Assembly: GCA_022836615.1 (NCBI GenBank) | Contig: MU405267.1 | Coordinates: forward strand, 173,604-237,603 | Source of the DNA: Annulohypoxylon bovei var. microspora | Lineage: Eukaryota; Ascomycota; Sordariomycetes; Xylariales; Hypoxylaceae | Reading direction: 5' to 3' | Length of the DNA: 64,000 nt | Part shown: positions 11,441 through 22,413 of the stretch, in pieces | Position numbering within the stretch: position 1 is the first letter of the stretch | Layout: the number at the start of each line of letters is the position of its first letter | Made by a program: the position numbers and the translations under genes | Notes under the pieces: model-generated | What the model was told of the DNA's origin: nothing | The model's input: the letters and a program-made list of their open reading frames with translations, nothing else | The model's database searches: none

Positions 11441-12158
11441 CTACGCCTTCTCGGGCGGGACGGGCTTCACGTCGAACACGGCATTTAGCAGGTCCTCGAC
11501 GACCTTAGACTGGCTCTTCTCGCCGGCGGCTTGGATCTCCTTGATCTTGGCATCGGCCTCCTTGTTGGCCTCGTCTTCGGCTTCCTTGTTGCCTTGGGTG
11601 TGCTGGAGCAAAGGCATAGTAGTTAGCGCATGTATTGCGAAGTACCTAGTAGATCGTTGTAGATCGTTGTAGGTCATTCGCTCGGGTGTTAGGGGACGAC
11701 GAATCCGTACCTCTGACTCGAATGTCTTGAACTCATCGTCTTTCGATCTGCGATAGGCCTCTATCTCTTTCTTGGCCTCATCTCGCGCTTCTCGTACTCT
11801 TTTGGTTCGGACTATAGGCAACAAATTAGCAACCAAATCGACGAGCCGCCTCTACGGGTTCGTAGTCAGGGCGTGAAGAGTGTGAGAAGTGTGAGGAGCG
11901 TGACTGACATTCCCGGGCTTTTTGGACTATCTTGGAAGCTTCCCTCTCCGCCTACAGCTATTTGTTAGCTTTGTCTACCTCAAGGATTCCGTTATGTTGA
12001 TTCGGAACTGTTGTAAGCTGGGTCTGGGCGATTGCGTACATCGAGTAGGGTCTGGATGCCTGCCGAGTTTTGGGCCGACTATGTTCGAGAAAAGCATGGT
12101 CAGCTAATTGCATTGACTTATACTTAGGTTTATCAGTATTGTTGACTATCCATACCAT
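11441..12158 (-). CDS. VMA10: V-type ATPase subunit G
   Basis: Five exons on the minus strand: 12158-12156 (the ATG alone), 12078-12040, 11951-11909, 11811-11711 and 11602-11441. They give 115 residues, the normal length for this subunit. Exon 2 reads SAQNSAGIQTLLD and exon 3 AEREASKIVQKARE. Exon 4 continues with RTKRVREARDEAKKEIEAY and exon 5 starts HTQGNKEAEDEA. This is the conserved alpha-helical G subunit, part of the peripheral stalk of the V1 sector on the vacuolar membrane. The start codon is followed directly by an intron (GTATGG), so the initiator Met is its own exon. The assignment is very secure; the placement of the first exon rests on the splice signals and the expected MSAQN start. 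Confidence 0.93.
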
Positions 12159-12726
12159 CCTGTTATATTATAGAAGTCGGTCTTATGTATACCTAGGTAA
12201 GTCGACTTAGATGAAAGGAGACGGCGAGATGTTTGTCAATTTCGTAACTGACGTATGGTGTCGCAAACAAAGAACAATTGTGATAGGTTGGGGAGGTTGT
12301 AAGAGGGTAGGTTTTGGTAGCTATCCGGATCAATCAACGATCACTGACGAAGGTCACAGGCCAGGCAGGGGTTGGCTATAGGTATTGGGTAGCACAAGCA
12401 ACCTAAAGCTCCACCTGCAGCTAGGGACCGTCGGATGAGGGAAAAACAGCAACGCCGCACATAGCACAACCCCCCACAATGGAACTCAATTGATCGTTAT
12501 CGATAGTAATAAAATAATTAGAGCGACGGAACTAGCCACTAACGTCATTTGGTAAGTACATACCTAAGTACGCACTCTGGCACTGAAGCTTGAAATTTAT
12601 CTTTGCTCCAATAACCTGGAAACTTGGATGACTCAGTCTCAGCTCAACAACAGATAAGGAGAGATGAAAATGGTCTTATAGTGACTATAGAGGAATTAGT
12701 ACGAGTCGAGTCGAATTGGTCTGAAT
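12159..12726. promoter_or_regulatory. bidirectional promoter region
   Basis: About 570 bp between divergent VMA10 and PET117, two genes for organelle proton-handling complexes. It has a motif copy at about 12190-12205 and another near 12555-12573. An upstream frame running through 12624-12848 is not used; see the PET117 entry. Confidence 0.5.
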
Positions 12727-13044
12727 ATGTCTCGCGCCTCGAAGCTCACGTTAGCGGGCACCTCTCTCTTCGCCGTAGGTACGGTCATCATAGTGCACTT
12801 TCAGCAGAAGATGGAAAAAGAGGTATTGCTATTCTCCGGAACCGTTGATCGAATATATACATACTTATCAAGTATATAGGCCATGCATCAAGGCGTCGTG
12901 CGCGACATGGAGCAGCAGCGCATAAAGAAGGAACGCCAGCTCGACTTTGACATGCAGAAAGTCCTGGAGGAGGAATATAAGAAGGGCCAAACTGTCCGAG
13001 ACACCACAGCGGGAGTCGAAGCTAAAAAAGTACCAGACCGGTAG
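12727..13044 (+). CDS. PET117: Cytochrome c oxidase assembly factor PET117
   Basis: Two exons, 12727-12822 and 12880-13044, giving 86 residues. Exon 1 encodes MSRASKLTLAGTSLFAVG and a single hydrophobic N-terminal helix (about residues 7-26) that serves as mitochondrial targeting/membrane segment. It ends HFQQKMEKE. Exon 2 begins AMHQGVVRDMEQQRIKKER, the hallmark of the family, and ends in a charged helical tail. PET117 acts in the mitochondrial matrix/inner membrane and supports heme a synthesis and cytochrome oxidase assembly. The length and both halves match the family. Confidence 0.93.
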
Positions 13045-13768
13045 CCCTATATGTGGCGGTTGTCTTATTCCATTTATTCTCTATCGGGTAGAGACATAGT
13101 CGCTTCATCCGTCATCTCAAATTTTGAATTTTGAAATCTCAACGTCTCTAGAGCTCGCGCATATCGTCGAGGGACGGCAGGGCTTTTTCCAGGTGCGTGA
13201 CGACTTAATTATTAAGGGGGAAACGACTGTGTTAAACAGCAGGACTTTAGCTTCCAGGTGTTTATACCAGCAAGCTTGATCGGCTGAGAGGAGGTTAGGA
13301 TGTTTGGTGTCACCGCTGACAATGCTACAACTCTTCTCTCCTCAACTAACATCTCACGCGGACGATGTCCTATTTCTCGCCAAGTGAATTACCGAGCTGC
13401 TGAATAGGTAGGTAGATATCTAATAGCAATGTACTATTACATGAAAAATCAACAAATTAGGTACCAGTTTATATCACTCGAGAGCAAGATGCCAATGTGT
13501 CGTACTAGGTTGTCAAAGGCGCCTAGATTCATTCAACCTAGATATAATTTCCACTGCCTCGCCTTTAGCACTTCTCAATTTCAATTTCACTGTTGATCTT
13601 TATTTATAGACTGGTTATCAAGAATAAACACACTACGCTCTAAGACTATAAGGCTATCTAGGAAACCATATCTAGGTTTCTGATACTATACAGGGTGTAT
13701 CTTCTTCCTCTTGGCCTCACACCGATGCACGCATCGCCCAGTTATCTCATAAATCGTCTATTGTGCCT
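13045..13768. other. convergent intergenic region
   Basis: 720 bp between converging PET117 and the sugar transporter. A motif copy lies near 13405-13420. No gene is seen. Confidence 0.5.
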
Positions 13769-16057
13769 TTATACCTTGATGTTTATGTTTGACATGTCAA
13801 TTTGGTCTTTGTATTTCTTGATCACGTCACCCTCAACACGCTCCGCGAATACGTCCACGTTGGTCGACGCGAACTTCCGAGCGCTGATCTTCTGCTCGAA
13901 CAAGAGGTCCAACTCCGCGAACGTGCGTCCGGCCGGCTCGGGAACGCGGAAGTAAGTGTAGACGAAACAGAGGAAGCAAGAACCCGCCTACGGAGATGTA
14001 TCGTTAGCAAATGAAGAATTGATAAACCCGGCGACACACTCACCCAGAAGAATCCGGCAAAATTGCCCCAATTCCAAGCCTGAGGATTCAGCATGTACGG
14101 CGTCAAAACACCGCAGATGATGCCGACAACGTTGCTACATTCTGTTAGCTTCAAGTGCTAAACACTTACTGAAATCAAGGGAATCTTACTAGAGGATACG
14201 TCCAAGCACCACGGTCTTGATCTGGAGACGTCTCGCCGATATCTCTGCGACTAGAGAGTAGCAGACGGTCCCGACGGTCAGCTGGTAGCACAGAGCCCAC
14301 ACCAACATGATGCTGCCCGTGGCAAGGGACGCGGCGTTCCTGTCTGCGGCCAGGCCGAGGAACCCGAGGATCATGAGCATTGTGAAGAGGCTGGCAAGAC
14401 CGTAGAGGTACAACGTCCTTCGCCCGATCCCGAGGGTGATGAGTACCCAGGCCCCGAAGACACCCGCGCAGTTGATGGCGTACTGTCCCATGGCAAACGA
14501 ATACGCCTTGTCGTTGGAGAGGCCGGCCTGCTGCAGGAAGTAGGTCGAGTAGTTGGAGAACGAGTTGCCGCTCAGGTTCTGGATTGCCCAACACATACAC
14601 ACAATCTGTTCCGGTTAGCATCATTGAAACAAGCACAGATAGTAAGACGAATTATAGACATACTTCTGTGCGGCGTCTGTCAACCCCCTTGAAGCAGTCG
14701 AGATAGCTAGCTCCTTTGGTGATCTAAGCAACAGGGTTAGCAACGAGCACGAAATTCTAGGTAAGGACGTTTCCGGGATGTATAACCTTCTGCTCCAACG
14801 CTGTAGTATGCACCATCATCGCGACCGTCTCGTTCGCGTCGAAGTCCGTCTCCCGGTCCAAGCTAGTCAGACGAAGAAGCGAACGCTTGGCACCTTCGAG
14901 CTTCCCTCTCCTCACAAGCCACCAGGGAGATTCGGGCGCGAAGAAGATGCCGACGATCAGGGGCAGCGGCCACATCCACTGGAGGGCATACGGCTTTCGG
15001 GTTCCGTTAGCGGTCATCTCTACGAAAAAGGGACGCGTAGGTGCGAAGGGCTTACTATGCGATACGCCCACTCGTCGGTGCGCCAGAGGTTGCCCATGAT
15101 GACGCCGATGCCGATCATCTGGCCGACGCCCCAGCAGAAGTTGATGTAGGTCGTCAGGTAGCCGCGCAGAGCCACGGGGCAGACCTCGGAGGCGTAGGTG
15201 ATGGTCAGGGTCTGGAAGACGCCCCACGGGATGCCGCACAGGATCTCGGCGACCTGCAGGTCCACGACGCTCTGGGCCGTGAAGAAGATGGCGGTGAAGC
15301 CCATGATGAGCACGAGGCAGCCGATCACCGTGTATCGATATCCGAACCGCTCGGAGACCCAGCCGTTCGCTATGAGGCCGATGATTTCGCCCTGCAAGAC
15401 ATCGTGTTAGAGCAACAATTGGCTGGATTAGGTATAAGTAGGTAGGTAGGCATGCATGAACCGAGCGGAGGCTCTGCGGCACCGCTGCGGCTAACATGGT
15501 GAGATTTTAAGGATAGACACAGGATAGACACAGGATAGACACATAATATACAAATGATAGACACAGGTACCTAGTACCGTCGTCGGTAACCAATAGCATG
15601 CTCGGACGGCAGGTTTAAGAATTGGGGGAAGGTAATTTTAATCTCAGACAGAAACATAGACGCATGCGATCTGACTCACCACTACCGCGCCGTTGCTCAG
15701 CCCGGCCTGCCACGCCGCCGGGACCTGATAGGTGACCGTGCCGTCGGAGGCGGTGGTCGCGACGCCGTACTTCTCGTTGAACTGCGGGAAGGCGTAGAAG
15801 TTGTTGACCAGGGAGATGTCGTAGCCCTCCATGACGATGCACGTCGAGATGAGGATGCTCCACGCGATGGCCTTGGGATACAGCCTGAGACCTTGCAGCA
15901 GGGTCATCCTGTGCTCCTTCTCGGTCGCGAGCTTCGCGTTCCGGATCACGTCGGCCATGGTCTCGGCCTCCCTCAGCGACACCGCCGGAGCAGAGCCCGT
16001 CGAGATGGCGTCGTCGCTGATCTTCTTCTCCGTTTCTGAGGTCATATCTGAGGCCAT
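13769..16057 (-). CDS. MFS sugar transporter (maltose/alpha-glucoside permease type)
   Basis: Seven exons on the minus strand: 16057-15680, 15391-15056, 14993-14787, 14723-14664, 14605-14190, 14134-14044 and 13987-13769. They give 568 residues, with phases consistent throughout. The protein has an acidic cytosolic N-terminus and about 12 membrane helices. Family marks are MEGYDISLVNNFYAFPQF in helix 1, ERFGYRYT in loop 2-3, GIPWGVFQTLTITYASEVCP, PESPWWLVRRGKLEGAK after helix 6, and FRVPEPAGRTFAELDLLFE after helix 12. This matches the fungal sugar/H+ symporter family close to MAL-type permeases, at the plasma membrane. The substrate cannot be read from sequence; maltose, other sugars or polyols are possible. 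The gene is divergent from a Zn2Cys6 regulator with about 800 bp between start codons, which suggests co-regulation. The first intron, 288 bp, is long for this locus. Confidence 0.9.
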
Positions 16058-16858
16058 ATCTGCGGCTGTGACCTGTGGTTCGCCGCTATGACGGGTTCGA
16101 CAAGTGGGCTAAGTTATGCTCTAACTTCTGAGGACGACATGCGCGAGGGTGCGTGCGGGCCGTGTTGTCTTTCATTCGAGGCCACGGGGAAGACTTGTCG
16201 CCTCTTTTTATCTTCGAAAATCGACAGAGGAATATTCTAGTCTTCTAGCCCGTCGATTCGGAGAACTAGCCACTAGTTAGACCGAGGTAAGCTAGCTATA
16301 CTCCGTAAGAGGTTTAGCTCCGTAGGATTTTTCCTCTCAGGACGTCTCCAAACGTGCCCTTCCGCCCCCGTCTGTGGAGAGCGAGTTGCGGGGAAGAGCC
16401 ACTAGGAACCCTCGAATCCTAGAATGCTCATCTCGCATCCCGGACTGGACTCTCCAAGTCGGCAACAAGGCAAGCTAAGGATCAGACTACAGCATATCTG
16501 GTAGTATCCATTGACCACACTGCTTTGACGTAATGGTCAGCTCTACCTAGCAGTATCCCTCACCCCTACTACTGCGGAGAGACGAGCCAGACCCCGTGGG
16601 GCGAGACCAAGCCCGTTATCCGGGAAACCGTCCAATGACGACGCGCTCAGACGGGCGATAGACCTGGGGTCTGGCACCCCGTGAGCCGGTTTACGCTATT
16701 TTAGATCATCTCCCCGTCTCTCCAGGTTTCTCCAAGTCGGCGGTTTTGACCATATTTATCTGACGACGCTCTCGAGGTCGGGGTTCTCTCGATCTATACG
16801 GTGATATCGAGCGAAGTATCACGAGCTTAGCTACCCACCAGAACCGACGACGTTGCGA
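16058..16858. promoter_or_regulatory. shared promoter region of transporter and regulator
   Basis: 800 bp between divergent start codons. It contains a 10-base inverted repeat, GCCAGACCCC near 16586-16596 and its complement near 16664-16673, plus several CGG/CCG triplets of the kind bound by Zn2Cys6 proteins. Binding is inference only. Confidence 0.45.
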
Positions 16859-19458
16859 ATGCCCTCACCAGAGCAGGCCGAGCTGCTCGCCACACCTTGG
16901 TACGGCCTCTCTTCCATTACCCTCACAGCAAGACGCGCCCTCGCCGCATCTTCGGCGAGCTGAACGCCTACCCCAATACCTGTATTCAGATCCTAGATGT
17001 TCTGGGTATCTTATTCTGGGTATCTACCTTAGGCACCTAAGCAGATCCGTCGCTGACATTGATTTCTTGATATAGCGTTACGTGTCGTGAACATCATTTG
17101 AAATGTTAGTTACCTACCTACTTTGGATTACTTGTATTTCTTGATATAAGATCAAGACAAAGACAGACATAAGACATGAGATATAAGATATAAACAATTT
17201 ATTAACCAATCCGGTTGAGCGACTAGGCGATCGCGAGGTTCCTAGATGCGGCCGCTGCGTCCGCGCGGGTCGCGAATGCAAACTGGGCTTCAAATTCAAA
17301 CCCAGCAAAGGTACGAGATACTACCGCATAAGAAGACCTCGCTATTATGAGTCGAACCTCGCTATTCTGAGTCGAGTCTGACCTTACCTCGCAGATACCT
17401 TTCGTAGAGATCAGAGGTGGTCCAGGCCGCCAAGACAATGTAAATCTAACCACCAAGAGACAAATCTGGAGAACTTGATGATAACCAAATGTACCTATCA
17501 GTGATCTATGTCGACGAGACTCAAAGTCTAACCACAGGAAGTCCCATAGAGGAGAATACGTCCCACTACGAGTTTCGCATAGATGACACTAACATAAGAG
17601 ATCCGGAGCCAACCTCCTCGACTACGACGACTCTTCCGGCGATAACCAGCTTAAGAGAGTACACGGAGACGGGGAAGCGACCGATCGAAGGTCGTCAACA
17701 CCACAATCAACCTAGAGCTAACGATTTGTTTCTAAACGAGAACACGTCCCCAACAGAACACCACCCTTATAGAGAATATCCGGGAGCAAGATCTGCAGCT
17801 AACAGGCCATACGACGTGCAGCCGTCGCCAGCAGGACGCGACGTTCGGATACCGCCTCTCAAGACCATCATAACGCCAAACCTGCAAACGGCTTCGACAC
17901 TGCCGCTCAAGAACCGGACAGAAGCAACGCTGTTCCGGCACTACATCCAAAAATTGGCGATCTGTGTAAGTAAAAAACTGAAATTAAAAAAACAACAACC
18001 TAAAACTAAAAATAAAAATAAAATAAAAGAAAAAAAGAAGAAAAGGAGCTGAAAAAAGAGATGTGTGATGACGAACCTCAAAAGACAGAGATCTGACTGA
18101 AGCAGCTGGACCTATGTGATCCGCATCGCCATTTCGAACTTGTCGTTCCGGAACGTGCCGCCTCGTGCCTTACGCTCCTGAACGCGATATTCGCCATAGC
18201 CGCGAGACATCTAAGCCACACGACGGATTTCGATCCCCTCGCCTCAAATAGGTATCATGACGAGTGCCTGAAATACCTCATCCCCATGCTGAATCACGCC
18301 TCGACGGTGTCGGACGAGAACCTGTTTGCGGCAACGATCATCCTGCGCATGCTCGAGGAGATGGACGGTGAGAACGAGTAATCCGGAAGATGATCCGGGG
18401 CCTTTCGCTAACTCTCATTCCAGTTCCGACGACGGGCCAGGATACCTACAGCCACCTGCTCGGCATCCACGCCTTCGTCAACGTCGGAGACCAGTACATG
18501 GTGCCCGGCAGCCTGAGCGCCGCATCGTTCTGGGTAGGGCTGCGGCAGGAGATTTATATCGCGGTGATAACGCAGCAGCCCGTCAAGCTATCCCTAGAGC
18601 ACTTCGTGGTGGACCGATCGTTCGAGCCGGCGGACGACTACACGTGGTCGAATCGCGCGATCGTCCTCATAGCCGACGTCCTCAACTTCTGCTTCGGCGA
18701 AAATTCCTTCACGGTCGGTCGCTGGAACGCGCTAGACGAGGCGTGCCAAAAGTGGTCCGCCACTCGACCCCCTTCCTTTAACCCGTTCTTCTACCGGGAG
18801 CGAACGGCTTCTACGGCTTTCCCAGAAGTCTGGCATGGATCAAGCTGCCACGGTAAGCATTCTGATCTTTTCTGGGGAGGCCAATATGGGGAGGCCAATA
18901 CGGGGAGGCCAATACGGTTTCAGGTCTGACCACTCCTACGTGCCGCAGTCATCGGAATTCAGCACCACATCCTCGCGCAGCTATTCCTAGCCCAGTTTGA
19001 CCCATCGATTCCCAAAGTGGGCACGAATCGGCGGGCGGCAGTGAAGCGGATGACCGTGAGTACCTACCTATACGTCGCTGCTAGATTTCTTCGACTACCT
19101 AGGTACCTATCTAACTCTCACAATCTACAGCACCGCATAGAGAACCTCGTGAGGGAACTTTGTGGTATCGGGGTCTGCAACCAGTGGACGCCGCCGAGCA
19201 TGTTCACGGCCTGCATGGGCATCGCCATGTGTGAGAGATACCTACCCTAAGCGAGGCATAAGCGAGGCATAATACATATTACATATTTTGAGCTAACCAT
19301 ATACCTACATAGTTGGCGACCAATTCGGCGAACGGTCCGACCAGGATGCTCTCGTCGACATGCTAAGAAAGACCGAAGGGGACCACGCCCGTCCAACCGC
19401 GGCGATACAGCAGCAGCTGATGAAAGCATGGGGTTGGATACCGGAGAGCGAGGAGTAG
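16859..19458 (+). CDS. Zn2Cys6 fungal transcription factor
   Basis: Ten exons: 16859-16899, 17076-17104, 17227-17310, 17395-17439, 17502-17965, 18106-18367, 18424-18852, 18949-19055, 19131-19230 and 19313-19458. They give 568 residues with all phases closing. The zinc cluster is split over the first three tiny exons. Joined, it has exact spacing C-x2-C-x6-C-x6-C-x2-C-x6-C at C14, C17, C24, C31, C34 and C41, followed by KLGFKFKPSK. Exons 4-5 give RRDQRWSRPP and YVDETQSLT, typical of this subgroup. The later exons form the fungal-specific regulatory domain (LFRHYIQKLA, DLCDPHRHFELVVPERAASC, NAIFAIAARHLS). It should bind CGG-containing sites in the nucleus. It lies between a divergent sugar transporter and myo-inositol oxygenase, so it may be a pathway regulator. 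The assignment is firm; the targets are unknown. Confidence 0.88.
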
Positions 19459-20246
19459 ATATACGTAAAATCTGATTGGTGACTTGTCAAACCGCGACGC
19501 GGGTCCAGGTAGTAGCACGGTGGGCGGGATGGGGTTCGGGGCACGCAGGCTGGCAAGCAACCGTAAATATCGCCTCAGACTACCTAACTCGACAGACTCG
19601 ACAGACTCGACCAGGACCGAATGCCACGTTTATGCAGTGTGGGGGATCTGCTGACATCCCGGGCTTCGATACCGAATGATTTCAGGATGACGTTGTCCCG
19701 CTCGAGAAGATATCGAGCGCTGCATGCGGGTGCGAGACTGCAATCCGACGAGCGTAGGGTGATATCTCGCGTCTGGAATCGGACAATATCACCTTTTTTT
19801 CATAGAAGCGGAAGTCAATTCTGCAGATCCTACTCCGCACCGACGCAGGGACGGCGTACCTGGTTTTCTCGCGGGAGATTGGCGTATACGCTAGTCGGCC
19901 AGATACAGCTCGACTCGGCGATTTTCACCTCTTTTGGTGGGAACCTACATCAACCTACCGTGGGGACTAAAGTTCTAGCCGACAACTTACACGAAGCCCG
20001 GGGTATATATCACGGCGGGGATGACGACGTCTCGAGATGACCCCCTCGACAACCAGACTCAGAAAATCTACCAGGTAGCTTCGGAAATCCAGCTTCAGAA
20101 AATCTAGACTTAGAAAATCTTGACTCAGATAACCTGGACTCAGATAATCTAGCCTCCCTAAACATATTCATACCCATACCCATACTCATACCCCTCCAAT
20201 ACACCATCACCTTTTTCGACCTCTCCTACACCTGCCAGACGTCACA
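19459..20246. promoter_or_regulatory. intergenic, upstream of MIOX
   Basis: 790 bp containing the myo-inositol oxygenase promoter. Tandem variants of a GACTCAGATAA-like unit lie at about 20070-20150. A 139-codon plus-strand frame at 19621-20040 shows no family features and is not called. Confidence 0.45.
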
Positions 20247-21167
20247 ATGGCACCAGGCATCCTGCTCGACGACACCGCGAGCCGAAACGGGCTCGAGCTC
20301 GAGGAGACGTCCGACCACATCGACGCGGTCAACGTGCTGAAGGGACAGCCCAAGTACGACGACAAGTCGCAGTTCGACTCGGAGAAGGACAAGACGCAGT
20401 TCAGGCAGTACGAGGAGGCGTGCGACCGCGTCAAGAACTTCTACCGGGAGCAGCACGAGAAGCAGACGGTGGCGTACAACCTCAAGGCGCGCAACGACTT
20501 CAAGACGCGGCGGCGCGAGGAGATGACGATCTGGGAGGCCATCGAGAAGCTCAACACGCTGATCGACGAGTCCGACCCGGACACCAGCCTCTCGCAGATC
20601 CAGCACCTGCTCCAGTCCGCCGAGGCCATCCGCCGCGACGGCAAGCCCCGCTGGATGCAGCTCACGGGGCTGATCCACGACCTCGGCAAGCTGCTGTACT
20701 TCTACGGGTCCGAGGGCCAGTGGGACGTCGTCGGCGACACGTTCCCCGTGGGCTGCGCCTTCGACAAGTGCATCATCTACCCGGACACCTTCGGCGAGAA
20801 CCCGGACTCCAAGGACCCCATCTACAGCACCAAGTTCGGCATCTACTCGGCGGGGTGCGGCATGGACAACGTGATGCTGTCGTGGGGCCACGACGAGTAC
20901 CTGTACCACGTGGTCAAGGACCAGTCGACGCTGCCGCCCGAGTCGCTGGCCATGATCCGCTACCACTCGTTCTACCCCTGGCACAAGGAGAACGCCTACC
21001 GCGAGCTGATGGACGCCCACGACGAGGACATGCTCAAGGCCGTGCGCGCCTTCAACCCGTACGACCTGTACAGCAAGAGCGACGGCATCCCCGACGCCGA
21101 GGAGCTGAAGCCGTACTACCTGGACCTGATCGACGAGTTCTTCCCTCAGAAGGTCGTCAAGTGGTAG
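20247..21167 (+). CDS. MIOX: myo-inositol oxygenase
   Basis: Single exon of 306 residues. The enzyme uses O2 and a di-iron centre to cleave myo-inositol to D-glucuronate, the first step of inositol catabolism, in the cytosol. All six iron ligands known from mammalian MIOX are in place: H120 (before LLQSAEAIRR), H144 and D145 (GLIHDLGK), H215 (SWGHDEYLY), H240 (RYHSFYPWH) and D273 (FNPYDLYSK). GDTFPVGC and the LKPYYLDLIDEFFP end are also conserved. The length matches the family. Codon use is strongly GC3-rich, which produces long spurious antisense frames. It sits just downstream of the Zn2Cys6 regulator in the same orientation, near a sugar-transporter gene. Confidence 0.97.
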   Translation: MAPGILLDDTASRNGLELEETSDHIDAVNVLKGQPKYDDKSQFDSEKDKTQFRQYEEACDRVKNFYREQHEKQTVAYNLKARNDFKTRRREEMTIWEAIEKLNTLIDESDPDTSLSQIQHLLQSAEAIRRDGKPRWMQLTGLIHDLGKLLYFYGSEGQWDVVGDTFPVGCAFDKCIIYPDTFGENPDSKDPIYSTKFGIYSAGCGMDNVMLSWGHDEYLYHVVKDQSTLPPESLAMIRYHSFYPWHKENAYRELMDAHDEDMLKAVRAFNPYDLYSKSDGIPDAEELKPYYLDLIDEFFPQKVVKW

Positions 21168-22413
21168 GAGGTTACAGGTGTGTTCGCTCGGTACGAATGA
21201 CCGGATGGAGTCGATGGGCTCGATGGGCTGGATGGACTGGGTGGACTGGATGATTCTTTTGTTCGTTTGTGTTAGGTCAGGTTAGCGTTTCATGACATTT
21301 TTTATATTTTATTTTGGGATGGACAGGATGGGTGATGATAAGGAGTGGAATTCATAGATAATTCCCCCATGACGTTTTTCGTTATCGCCAGGGATGGATC
21401 GTACCCCGGCATAGGTTACTGGCGTACCAGTCCAGTTGAAACAGAGATTGAACTGTGGCTTAAGCCCCATAAAATATTTATACACAAAAGTTACCAATGC
21501 ATTCATTCTCTTTACATGTTTATGCTGATTTATGCTATATTGAACTATCTCCAAGAAAGGGCAAGAAGCTACCGTCGTCTGCGCCGTCTAAGCGGCAATA
21601 CAAACTCGGTAATTGATAATTGGATTGTTGTCCGACTGCCTCGCGGTTGTAGCACGTTGCGTCGTGGCTTGCTACCCCCTCAGGTTTGCTTATCATCACT
21701 GCTGGCGACGATGTCGGAGGTCCCCACAATACCCGTGCTTCCCGCGTTATGAGCAGCGACAACGCAATTAATACGAGAGCTGCCCTTGTATATGCTATAA
21801 TCGTAACTATTCCAGGCATTGAAATCGACGAGGAGAAGAAGAAGAAGAAGAAATGAAGAGATTGAAGTTAAGAAAAGTGTGTGTTGGTTGGCTGGCTATG
21901 ATATTAGTTCAACAAGGGAACCTAGACGCTTATAATTCGCAAATGGGATTTATCTACCTCTCAAGTACCAACATAACAGGTACCTACCCAGTATCCCAAA
22001 GAGGCCCACGCCTTGGTAGGATAGCTTTGTTGTAACTACCTAGGTTGATATTTATAGATTGTTAGCTCAAGATTTCTAATGCTCCTTAAATGAGCTTAAA
22101 GACACGCGCACGAGTTAGACAAAGGGCTTTCGAGACCCAGGTGCGGATTATTGTTGTCTAGGTAGATTAGGAACGAGATTGATTCGCTACCTGCACTGTT
22201 AGACGTTATGCGATGCTGTGATGTGCGAGGGGCTCTTAGTAATGTCGTATAGTAAGTTTAGATGTCTAGGACGGCAACGTTGCTATCATAAGAGAGCAGT
22301 ACTGCAAACACAAGATAGCAGGTGAAAATTTAAGGTGTATTCTAGATTCTAGACGAAGGAATGACTTCAGCTAACTATATCCCAAGACACAAATACTTCG
22401 GTGGCACCTCAAC
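21168..22413. other. convergent intergenic region
   Basis: About 1.25 kb between converging MIOX and IDO genes. Short GATGGGCTGGATGG-like repeats lie just after the MIOX stop (21210-21250). Open frames near 21345-21800 overlap each other on both strands without conserved features. No gene is called. Confidence 0.5.

Noticed and set aside
11958..12020. In-frame NGILE segment as an alternative VMA10 exon
   Set aside because: It could be spliced before AERE, but the segment at 12040-12078 encodes the conserved SAQNSAGIQTLLD with proper splice sites and phase, so the resemblance is a coincidence.
12624..12848. Upstream frame overlapping PET117
   Set aside because: It is in a different frame from the conserved MSRASKLTLAG start at 12727, has no domain and does not join to exon 2.
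19621..20040. 139-codon frame upstream of MIOX
   Set aside because: No signal, domain or conserved splice context; it overlaps the region expected to be the MIOX promoter.
20226..21020. 264-codon open frame antisense to MIOX
   Set aside because: It is an exact shadow of a GC3-rich gene whose sense product has all six iron ligands; the antisense protein is low-complexity.
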